Under the pieces are notes generated by a model, which saw only the letters and a list, made by a program, of their open reading frames with translations, was not told the origin of the DNA and did no database searches. Position numbers and translations under genes: made by a program. This document shows positions 27,359 through 34,664 of a stretch of DNA of 34,664 bases, one piece after another. Numbering within the stretch: position 1 is the stretch's first letter; the number at the start of each line of letters is the position of its first letter. This stretch comes from Candidatus Sulfurimonas ponti (GTDB lineage Bacteria; Campylobacterota; Campylobacteria; Campylobacterales; Sulfurimonadaceae), in assembly GCA_014381585.1 (NCBI GenBank), contig JACNLH010000161.1, positions 10,305-44,968 of the forward strand, given 5' to 3'.

Positions 27359-29140
27359 TTATGATGCGAATCCACTTGAGAACTTGTCTTTTGCAACAAC
27401 TATCTGTTTCTGTCTCTCTTTTCTTTTGGTGTCTTTTTCTACAAATATTTTTTTACGTGTTTTAGGATCCATCTCTGTATAGTACATAACTGCAGAGTAC
27501 GTTCCTGGAGTTGGTGTAAAAACTTGTGCTTGTTCTGGATTCATTTGCAACTCATCTGTGGTGAATCTCTTTAACTCATGCATATCTTTATCTTCACATC
27601 CAGGATGCGCTGCTATAAGATAGTAGGTTAAAAACTGCTGCTTACCCTCTTCTTGGTTTAGCTTATCGTAGAGTTTTTTGAAGTCAATAAGTGTTTGTTT
27701 TCCAGGTTTCCCCATCAACTCAAGAACATGTTGTTGTGTATGTTCAGGTGCCACTTTCATTTGCCCGGATATATGATGCTTCACCATCTCTTTTAAATAC
27801 TCATAACCATGTTTTTTATCTTCAGTGATCAAGTCATACCGCACACCAGAGGCAACAAAAGCTTTTCGCACACCTTCCACCTGTCGTACTTGACGCAGTA
27901 AGTTTATGTTACGGGAATGGTCAGGTTTCATAGACTGGCAAAGATGAGAGGCATCCACACAACGTTGGTAATCACAGGTTCCGAGTTTAAGTTTTTTATT
28001 ACACTCGTACCCATACATATTTGCAGTAGGACCGCCCACATCAGAGATAATCCCTTTGTAGTCTTTATACTTATTGAAATCTTTTGCCTCTGCCAAGATA
28101 TTCTCTTCTGAACGGGTTCTGATTGTACGGCCTTGGTGAACCCCAATAGCACAGAAATTACATTCACCCCAACAGCCATGGTGTGTCATGATAGAGAATT
28201 TAATCGTCTCTAAACACTTCACCTTTCCCATTTTTGCATAAAAAGGGTGAAGTTCTCTCGTAAATGGTAAATTTGAATTTGCATCCATCTCATCTTCATT
28301 TAGATGATCACAAGGAGGATTTTGGATTAAAAACCTTGTATCGACCGGCTGACACAAACCATTTGCTGCGATTGGGTCATTGTTATCATAAAACAAATCA
28401 AACAAATCTATATATTTTTCTTTATCTTCCAAACACTCTGCATGCGATGGCATTTGATGATACTCAGGTTTTGGTTCTTTAGATATATAGCAAATTCCAC
28501 GAATATCAGTGTAGTCTCTTTTTTCAGCGATAGCTTTACTCAACTCTTCTAAAGCTGTTTCACCCATTCCATAGATTAAAACATCTGCTTTAGAATCAAA
28601 AAGAATCGGTTTTCTAAGCTTATTTGTCCAGTAATCATAATGCGTCACTCTTCTTAAACTTCCCTCAATCCCGCCTATCACAATAGGGACAGTGTTTTTG
28701 AAGTGCTGTCTAATCAGGTTGCAGTATACACTCAAAGCACGGTCTGGTCTTTTGTCATTTTTCCCACCAGGCGTGTAGTCATCTGAGTTTCTGAACTTTT
28801 TTGTCGCAGTATAGTTACTAACCATAGAATCAACACTGCCGCCACTCACACCCCAATAAAGACGAGGTTCACCCAAACGCATAATATCATTTGGAGATTT
28901 CACATCAGGTTGTCCTATCATCCCGACTCTATATCCAAGTCGCTCTAACATTCTGCCAACCATCGCCACACCTATAAAAGGAGAATCTATATAAGCATCA
29001 CCGCTTACAAGAATAACATCACAATAATCCCAACCGTGGGCATCCATATCAGCACGGGTTGTCGGTAAAAAATCTTTTTCTGTAAAAGTCACAGTGTCTT
29101 TATTTTGATTTGCTTGTTTATTTTTATTTCTTCTTGACAA
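27359..29140 (-). CDS. YgiQ family radical SAM protein
   Basis: DVILVSGDAYIDSPFIGVAMVGRMLERLGYRVGMIGQP; CWGECNFCAIGVHQGRTIRTRS (CX3CX2C); GGPTANMYG; QVFTPTPGTYSAVMYYTEMDP. Confidence 0.95.
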   Translation of the reverse strand: MSRRNKNKQANQNKDTVTFTEKDFLPTTRADMDAHGWDYCDVILVSGDAYIDSPFIGVAMVGRMLERLGYRVGMIGQPDVKSPNDIMRLGEPRLYWGVSGGSVDSMVSNYTATKKFRNSDDYTPGGKNDKRPDRALSVYCNLIRQHFKNTVPIVIGGIEGSLRRVTHYDYWTNKLRKPILFDSKADVLIYGMGETALEELSKAIAEKRDYTDIRGICYISKEPKPEYHQMPSHAECLEDKEKYIDLFDLFYDNNDPIAANGLCQPVDTRFLIQNPPCDHLNEDEMDANSNLPFTRELHPFYAKMGKVKCLETIKFSIMTHHGCWGECNFCAIGVHQGRTIRTRSEENILAEAKDFNKYKDYKGIISDVGGPTANMYGYECNKKLKLGTCDYQRCVDASHLCQSMKPDHSRNINLLRQVRQVEGVRKAFVASGVRYDLITEDKKHGYEYLKEMVKHHISGQMKVAPEHTQQHVLELMGKPGKQTLIDFKKLYDKLNQEEGKQQFLTYYLIAAHPGCEDKDMHELKRFTTDELQMNPEQAQVFTPTPGTYSAVMYYTEMDPKTRKKIFVEKDTKRKERQKQIVVAKDKFSSGFAS

Positions 29141-29172
29141 AACAGAACCTTTATTTTTTAAATAACTTTTTG

Positions 29173-29194
29173 TATACTATTTATTAAGTATAAT
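29173..29194. promoter_or_regulatory. Palindromic promoter-like element between divergent ygiQ and acyl synthetase genes
   Basis: TATACTATTTATTAAGTATAAT; 20/22 identical to 12034-12055 upstream of aspC; TATAAT -10 on plus, TATACT on minus. Confidence 0.55.
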
Positions 29195-29234
29195 AATACT
29201 AGAAAAAAATAAAATACACATGTAGACTTTTTAT

Positions 29235-29273
29235 ATCTCAAAAAATTTAATTTTTTGTAGCTTTAGGGGGTTG
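29235..29273 (-). repeat. Dispersed intergenic repeat, copy 2 (inverted relative to copy 1)
   Basis: Reverse complement reads CAACCCCCTAAAGCTACAAAAAATTAAATTTTTTGAGAT; differs from copy 1 by about one substitution and one indel. Confidence 0.8.
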
Positions 29274-29293
29274 CAGGGACTTTGTGTCCCTGC
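29273..29293. repeat. Perfect hairpin GCAGGGAC-TTTGT-GTCCCTGC
   Basis: 8-bp perfect stem, 5-nt loop, directly abutting repeat copy 2. Confidence 0.85.
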
Positions 29294-29323
29294 TATTATA
29301 ATGAGCTTTTGCTCATTATAATA
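29294..29323. repeat. Perfect hairpin TATTATAATGAGC-TTTT-GCTCATTATAATA
   Basis: 13-bp perfect stem, 4-nt loop, immediately following the previous hairpin. Confidence 0.85.
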
Positions 29324-29350
29324 TATAAATTAATAAAAATGAGATTATAG

Positions 29351-30967
29351 ATGACCTACCCCTTTAAAAACTTAGAAAACTTTACGCTTCCAAGATTACT
29401 CGATCGTTCTTTAGAACTTTTTGCAGATAATGATTCTTTTGGAAATGTTGGAGAAAAAGCGATGACTTATGCGGAGTTTCACAAACGCGTAATAGAAATG
29501 GTGAAGTTACTCAAGGCTCAAGGTGTTTCAAAGGGCGATAGAGTTATTTTACTAAGTGAAAATATGCCTAACTGGGGTGTCGCTTATTTTGCCGTCACTT
29601 ATTTTGGTGCGGTTATTGTCCCTATACTTCCTGACTTTCACCATGCTGATGTTCACCGTATTATGGAACACTCCGGCGCCAAAGCTGCGTTTGTCTCTTC
29701 TAAGTATCAAGAAACGATAGAAAGTTGTCCAAACTCCATAGTCACATTCACTATCAATCTCAATACACTCACGATGAATAATGAGCCAGAGACTTCAAAT
29801 AAAGAAATTGAAGAAATCACAGCGCCCAAAGAAGATGATTTGGCTGCAATTATTTACACTTCCGGAACCACTGGAAACTCCAAAGGTGTCATGCTCTCAC
29901 ACAAAAACCTTGTGACAAATGCTATGAGTGCTTATGTGCAAATAAGTATTAAAGAAGAAGATGTTTTTCTTTCCATCCTGCCGCTTGCGCATACATTTGA
30001 AGGGACTGTCGGCCTGCTTATACCTGTTTTAAACGGCTGCAGTGTTTACTATATAGATAAGGTTCCAACCCCAAGTGTGTTACTCAAAGCATTTGCCGTA
30101 GTCAAACCGACAATGATGGTGAGTGTGCCTCTTGTCATAGAAAAAATCTACAAAAATAAAGTCTTGCCTAATCTTACATCATCAGCTTTTATAAGCTTTT
30201 TATATGGAATCAGTTTTTTCAGAAAGATACTCAATAAAATAGCCGGCAAAAAACTCATAGAAAGCTTCGGCGGCCGTATACGCTTCTTTGGAATCGGCGG
30301 GGCTGGGATTTCACCTTTTGTAGAACAATTTCTCATAGAAGCAAAATTTCCTTTCATAGTGGGCTATGGACTCACAGAAACAGCTCCCCTGCTGGCTGGT
30401 TCCGTTCTTGGAGGGAAAATCAAGTTCAAGTCCACCGGTATACCGATGGCAGGAGTTGAACTTAAGATAAAAAACAAAGACCCACAAACCGGCGAAGGTG
30501 AAATACTCGCTAAATCACCGAGTGTGATGATGGGTTATTATAAAGATGAAGCTGCAACTGCTGAAGTTATGGAAGATGGCTGGTTTTTAACTGGAGATTT
30601 AGGTTTTATTGATGAAGAAGGCTTTTTATTTATCCGGGGAAGAAGTAAAAATATGCTTTTAGGACCGGCCGGTGAAAATATCTATCCTGAGCAGATAGAA
30701 GCTGTGATAAATCAAAATAAACTTGTGCTTGACTCTCTCGTGATGCAAGATGAAAATGCAAAGCTTATCGCTAAGATTCATCTTAACTATGACATGATTG
30801 ATGTAAACAACAAAGAAAAAATCGCATCCACACTCGAAGATATCAGACAAGAAATAAATGCCCAACTCTCTTCCTTTTCTAAAATAGTGAAGTTTGTAGA
30901 ACAAGAAGAGGAGTTTATAAAAACTCCTACGAAAAAGATTAAAAGGTTTCTATATATCGATACATAA
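29351..30967 (+). CDS. AMP-binding acyl-CoA/acyl-ACP synthetase (FadD-like)
   Basis: AAIIYTSGTTGNSKGVMLSHKNL; VGYGLTETAPLLAGS; GWFLTGDLGFIDEEGFLFIRGRSKNML. Confidence 0.93.
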   Translation: MTYPFKNLENFTLPRLLDRSLELFADNDSFGNVGEKAMTYAEFHKRVIEMVKLLKAQGVSKGDRVILLSENMPNWGVAYFAVTYFGAVIVPILPDFHHADVHRIMEHSGAKAAFVSSKYQETIESCPNSIVTFTINLNTLTMNNEPETSNKEIEEITAPKEDDLAAIIYTSGTTGNSKGVMLSHKNLVTNAMSAYVQISIKEEDVFLSILPLAHTFEGTVGLLIPVLNGCSVYYIDKVPTPSVLLKAFAVVKPTMMVSVPLVIEKIYKNKVLPNLTSSAFISFLYGISFFRKILNKIAGKKLIESFGGRIRFFGIGGAGISPFVEQFLIEAKFPFIVGYGLTETAPLLAGSVLGGKIKFKSTGIPMAGVELKIKNKDPQTGEGEILAKSPSVMMGYYKDEAATAEVMEDGWFLTGDLGFIDEEGFLFIRGRSKNMLLGPAGENIYPEQIEAVINQNKLVLDSLVMQDENAKLIAKIHLNYDMIDVNNKEKIASTLEDIRQEINAQLSSFSKIVKFVEQEEEFIKTPTKKIKRFLYIDT

Positions 30968-30979
30968 GGTGACTTCTAA

Positions 30980-31897
30980 CTAAAACTGAGGTTGCAAGAA
31001 AGGGATAATCTGTTTTTTACGGCTTAAAACACCGTCTAACCACACTTGAGAATTTTCTAGTTTACAATTAAATGCAGTCTCTATTTTACTCTCATCATCG
31101 CTCACGGTTAAAAGTGTTGAACCTTCTTTCATAATATCTGTTAAAAGGACAATGATAGTATGAAGGCCTTCTTCTTCTTTCATAGCTTTCATATCTGTCA
31201 TAATTTCATCTATTCTTGAATCTAGAACTGAGATATCCACCATCTCTAATTGATTGATCCCCACTTTGTTGCCATTCATCTCAAAAGCTTTATAGTCTCT
31301 TGTGTTTAAGTTTCTAGCAGATGCACCGTCCACTTGAGATTTTGCAATAAACATATCCATCGCCACTTGCTTGTAGTCTTCAACACCGCATATTTTAGAC
31401 AACTCTTTTACAGCTTTTGTATCAACTTTTGTGCATGTTGGTGATTTAAAAATCACCGTGTCACTTAAAATTGCGCACATCATCATCCCGGCTATATCTT
31501 TGGGAATCTCCACATCATATGCTTTATACATCTCATACACCACTGTGTTTGAACATCCGATAGGTCTAATCCAACACTCCAGTGGCGTCGAAGTTGTTAA
31601 ATCTCCAAGCTTATGATGATCTACAATTCCAAGGATTGTAGCCTCCATAATATCGTGAGGCGCTTGCGCTTTATCTGAGAAATCTATAATATAAACATCT
31701 TCCCCGGCAACAGAGGTTTTGAGCTCAGGCAATGTTCCATCAAACTTATCCAGTATAAACTGTGTTTCAGCGGAGATTTCACCTTGACGGGTCGGAATAC
31801 AATCTTCACCGAGCTGATTTTTTAAATATGAGAGAGAGATAGCACCCACAATTGAGTCGCTATCAGGACTTGTATGTCCAAAAACGTATGTTGACAT
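30980..31897 (-). CDS. ppaC: Manganese-dependent (family II) inorganic pyrophosphatase
   Basis: YVFGHTSPDSDSIVGAISLSYL; GIVDHHKLGDL; C-terminal SRKKQIIPFL. Confidence 0.96.
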   Translation of the reverse strand: MSTYVFGHTSPDSDSIVGAISLSYLKNQLGEDCIPTRQGEISAETQFILDKFDGTLPELKTSVAGEDVYIIDFSDKAQAPHDIMEATILGIVDHHKLGDLTTSTPLECWIRPIGCSNTVVYEMYKAYDVEIPKDIAGMMMCAILSDTVIFKSPTCTKVDTKAVKELSKICGVEDYKQVAMDMFIAKSQVDGASARNLNTRDYKAFEMNGNKVGINQLEMVDISVLDSRIDEIMTDMKAMKEEEGLHTIIVLLTDIMKEGSTLLTVSDDESKIETAFNCKLENSQVWLDGVLSRKKQIIPFLQPQF

Positions 31898-31944
31898 CTA
31901 ATGACCTTTAAATTTTTTCATATTATACTCAATTAAATTTATTA

Positions 31945-32382
31945 TTAATGAACTAGATCCACAGTTGCTGCTTTATTGCCGTCTTTAATGATTCTAACTC
32001 TATCGCCGGCGACTATATTTACAACTTTAGCAACAACCACAACAGTCTCTCCGTTGTCAAGTTCGATTGTAAGCTCAGATGCATTGGCTTTACCCACCTC
32101 GCTTCCAACAACTCCACCAGCCAGAGCACCACCGACTGTGGCCAATCTCGTACCTGTATTACTACCAACAGTGGAGCCTAGCACGGCACCGACTATAGCA
32201 CCTATAACCTTCCCGCTGCCATCATCTTTTATAGTGACCGGTCTGCTTTTAATAACAACACCGGTTTGCACTTTTTTTATTTGAGAATAACTATCTGCAT
32301 CATATTCCGGACCTGTTTTACTTGCGCATCCACTAAGAAGCAATATGACTATTGAACCGCTTATAAATATTTGTTTTAACAT
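31945..32382 (-). CDS. Glycine-zipper 2TM outer-membrane lipoprotein (SlyB/PcpA-like)
   Basis: Lipobox ILLLSGCAS; glycine zipper GKVIGAIVGAVLGSTVGSNTGTRLATVGGALAGGVVGSEVGK. Confidence 0.88.
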   Translation of the reverse strand: MLKQIFISGSIVILLLSGCASKTGPEYDADSYSQIKKVQTGVVIKSRPVTIKDDGSGKVIGAIVGAVLGSTVGSNTGTRLATVGGALAGGVVGSEVGKANASELTIELDNGETVVVVAKVVNIVAGDRVRIIKDGNKAATVDLVH

Positions 32383-32452
32383 CTTTTATCCTTTTAGTAT
32401 ATAAATTATTTACTAAATTATACTACTAAATTGATTTACATAAGACGGGTTC

Positions 32453-33082
32453 TTATTGAAGAAATGTAACCACTTCATCAAAATCGAGTCGTATCTGAGA
32501 AGACTGTTCATTAAGCCTATAGCCAAATGGCACCACAACCGAGAGTCTGTACTTTGATGTGTCAAGCTCTAAAATCTCTTCCACTTTTTCTTTTTCAAAA
32601 CCTTCGATCGGACAAGAGTCAATACCTAAAACTGCAGCAGCAGTCATCATGTTACCTAAGGCAATATAGCTTTGTTTTGCGGTCCAAGCTTCAATTTTTT
32701 CATCTGAACTTAATGTGTCCGCTAAATGCGATGCATAAATATCCATATAAAAGTCTAAAGTCTCTTGGGGCATTTCCCGTCTTTGAAATCTTTTCTTCAC
32801 TTCACCAAATTCTGGCTTCACCGATTCAATCCCAGCAAGCACAATAACTAAATGAGAACATGAAGTGACTTGAACCTGATCCCAGCATACAGGGCGTAAT
32901 CTAGCTTTTAATGCTTCATTTGTTATAACTAAAAACTTCCAGGCTTCCATACCAAAAGAAGAAGGAGACTTTCTCCCCGCTTCTAATATATATCTTATAT
33001 CCATATCTGATATTTTTTTTGTTTCATCAAAAACTTTACACGCATGTCTAAAATTCAATGCTTCTTCAAATGTTTTTTCCAT
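32453..33082 (-). CDS. NAD(P)H-dependent nitroreductase family protein
   Basis: FEEALNFRHACKVFDETKKISDMDIRYILEAGRKSPSSFGMEAWKFLVI; SYIALGNMMTAAAVLGIDSCPIEGFEKEKV. Confidence 0.92.
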   Translation of the reverse strand: MEKTFEEALNFRHACKVFDETKKISDMDIRYILEAGRKSPSSFGMEAWKFLVITNEALKARLRPVCWDQVQVTSCSHLVIVLAGIESVKPEFGEVKKRFQRREMPQETLDFYMDIYASHLADTLSSDEKIEAWTAKQSYIALGNMMTAAAVLGIDSCPIEGFEKEKVEEILELDTSKYRLSVVVPFGYRLNEQSSQIRLDFDEVVTFLQ

Positions 33083-33088
33083 ACTATC

Positions 33089-34213
33089 CTACTTTACTAT
33101 ATATATTTCATCTTTAAGAATGTGAAACTTTTTCGTGTGCTCACTTTCTTCAACTGCGAATTTTTTTGCAACTTCAGGTTTCACCAAATAATATCCAAGA
33201 ACAACATGCACTTTATCGCCCCTTTGAAGCTCTTTAGCATAAACAACTTCACGTGTTTCTTTACCTTTGATCATTGTATCTTCCACAACTTCATTTGCTA
33301 ACCATGGAGGTGTTCCTTTTGCATCTTTTCCTATAACGCGTTTAAAAACTTTTGCTTGCATCTCTTCTATCTCAGCATTTCTCTCAACACTTACACGAAG
33401 CTCTGTATGACGCATAGGGTGAAGCATCAGATCATGCGGACTTTGATTATAGATAGAGACTTTAAAACTTTTTTCTTCTTGAAGAAACTTCATATCAATA
33501 TACTGCAATAATTTTTCTTTATGCAAATTTGCTCCTGGAAAACCATGAAATGCGTATGTGCCCGTTTCTCCTTTTGTAGAAACATCACCTTTCACCTGCG
33601 GCATATGACATGTGATACAGTTGTCATCAGCATTTTCTTCACCCATGTCTGTAACACAAACATCAAGTTTTTCTTTGTTTTTTTTATGCGAATGACAGCC
33701 CATGCACACCTGTCCGTTTTTAAAGTTTTCACTGTATTTTTGATAATGTTTTTTACTTCGCAGCGGCTTCTCTCTCGTGCCGTAATAATCTTTTTTCTCA
33801 GGATGTATTTTATTTGTATTTGACATCACACCAATTTCTACAGATTCAACTCTATGACAATATGCACATAAAATCCCTTCCGTATGTGTCTCATTAGCGG
33901 CATCTGGCACGCCTTTTGTGCCTTCTCCCAACATATCTGAAATATTATCTGCTGTGGGTGTATGACACTTTGCGCATTTATACTGTTCTTTTTTTATATT
34001 TGAAGGATGCTTATCCCATACAGCTTTATGAATAGGATCTTTAAAAACTGTAGAATTTCTATGCACACTCTTCTCATATTCAGCATAGATCTCCGGATGG
34101 CACTTTTTACATGTGATATTCGGTTCAAAGCTTAATGTGCTCTCAACTTGAGCAATCAGAGAAGACACCTGTATACTTAAAAGTAATAATAAAATTTTAA
34201 TTTTCATACTCAA
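33089..34213 (-). CDS. Periplasmic pentaheme cytochrome c
   Basis: Signal peptide MSMKIKILLLLLSIQVSSLIA; five CxxCH motifs (CKKCH, CAKCH, CAYCH, CMGCH, CITCH). Confidence 0.93.
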   Translation of the reverse strand: MSMKIKILLLLLSIQVSSLIAQVESTLSFEPNITCKKCHPEIYAEYEKSVHRNSTVFKDPIHKAVWDKHPSNIKKEQYKCAKCHTPTADNISDMLGEGTKGVPDAANETHTEGILCAYCHRVESVEIGVMSNTNKIHPEKKDYYGTREKPLRSKKHYQKYSENFKNGQVCMGCHSHKKNKEKLDVCVTDMGEENADDNCITCHMPQVKGDVSTKGETGTYAFHGFPGANLHKEKLLQYIDMKFLQEEKSFKVSIYNQSPHDLMLHPMRHTELRVSVERNAEIEEMQAKVFKRVIGKDAKGTPPWLANEVVEDTMIKGKETREVVYAKELQRGDKVHVVLGYYLVKPEVAKKFAVEESEHTKKFHILKDEIYIVK

Positions 34214-34286
34214 ATCCTTTACATATAATTTTACCCTAATTTAATTATAAGTTCCAGACATTAAGTTGTATTTTTAATAAAAATGT

Positions 34287-34664
34287 TTATTTTTTGATTT
34301 TTTTTGCCCAGCGATGAAAGAATCTTGCAGGAGAGAGTCTTTTACTTATTTCTTTAGCCTCTAAAATATGTTCACATAATATTTTTGCCAAATACGGAGC
34401 TAAAACAAAGCCGTAGCCTCCGTTTCCATTTATCATATAGAGGTTGGGATAGTGACAAAAAGTGCCATAATCAATCTTTTTAGTATCTAAACGAAGCCCT
34501 TTTTTTAGAGTTTCTTGAGATATGACAAGTGAGCCAAGAAGAGGCATATAGTCCACTGATCCAGAACGAAGCCCCGTATAATCTTTAACGACTTCTGCAT
34601 CTTCTAAGTCTATCATACGGGAAGCTTTTTCAAGAAGCTCTTTTCTCCCCGCTTGTATGTCATA
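34287..34664 (-). CDS. FAD-dependent oxidoreductase (DAO family), C-terminal part (5' end outside window)
   Basis: Frame is open upstream of the tracked Met to the window edge (YDIQAGRKELLEKASRMIDLEDAEVV...). TGLRSGSVDYMPLLGSL and NLYMINGNGGYGFVLAPYLAKILCEHIL resemble DAO/MnmC-type C-terminal FAD motifs. Confidence 0.78.
   Translation of the reverse strand, partial: YDIQAGRKELLEKASRMIDLEDAEVVKDYTGLRSGSVDYMPLLGSLVISQETLKKGLRLDTKKIDYGTFCHYPNLYMINGNGGYGFVLAPYLAKILCEHILEAKEISKRLSPARFFHRWAKKIKK

Noticed and set aside
32395-32425. TAGTATA...TATACTA inverted repeat upstream of the glycine-zipper gene as a third copy of the aspC palindrome
   Set aside because: Arms are in the opposite order with a 17-nt spacer; more simply an AT-rich promoter (TATAAT on the minus strand).
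34276-34291. AATAAA-AATG-TTTATT hairpin near the end of the FAD oxidoreductase gene
   Set aside because: Purely A/T six-bp stem in AT-rich DNA, easily by chance.
1-34664. Phage defence system, toxin-antitoxin, retron, secretion locus or integrated element
   Set aside because: No integrase, transposase, reverse transcriptase, nuclease/helicase defence set or tRNA attachment site was recognisable; gene content is largely core metabolism.

Overview
The window is about 34.7 kb of compact, AT-rich, mostly core chromosome from a Campylobacterota (epsilonproteobacterial) organism, probably Sulfurimonas-like; the taxon is inferred from protein character and synteny. The plus-strand block flgA-ubiX-coaD-tmk-hisS-(membrane-anchored GltB-like FMN protein)-speA-cysE-(PAS protein)-(chemoreceptor)-aspartate aminotransferase matches the Campylobacter jejuni order flgA...hisS-speA-cysE-aspB, with two insertions. 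The minus-strand blocks are [RR-CoA-binding-ilvA-WD40 protein-ilvB-ilvH-lpxD] and [S4-trpD-tsaE-lptB-rpoN-TIGR02757]. After these come a SAM methyltransferase, a Met/Pro-rich repeat protein, YgiQ, an AMP-binding acyl synthetase, ppaC, a glycine-zipper lipoprotein, a nitroreductase, a pentaheme cytochrome c, and the edge of a FAD oxidoreductase. The left edge holds a truncated zwf. I saw no CRISPR array, rRNA, tRNA, transposase, prophage or recognisable defence system. The best candidates for something undescribed are: (1) a cytoplasmic protein with a 7-bladed WD40 propeller followed by an ~84-aa-period alpha-solenoid, encoded between ilvA and ilvB; (2) an exported ~20% methionine MPxMP repeat protein lacking C, H, R, W and Y; (3) a near-perfect sigma-54 promoter in front of a methyltransferase; (4) a split CetA/CetB-like energy-taxis pair whose MCP carries a zinc-binding CZB domain; (5) a ~38-bp dispersed repeat in inverted orientation in two divergent intergenic regions, one copy fused to two perfect hairpins.
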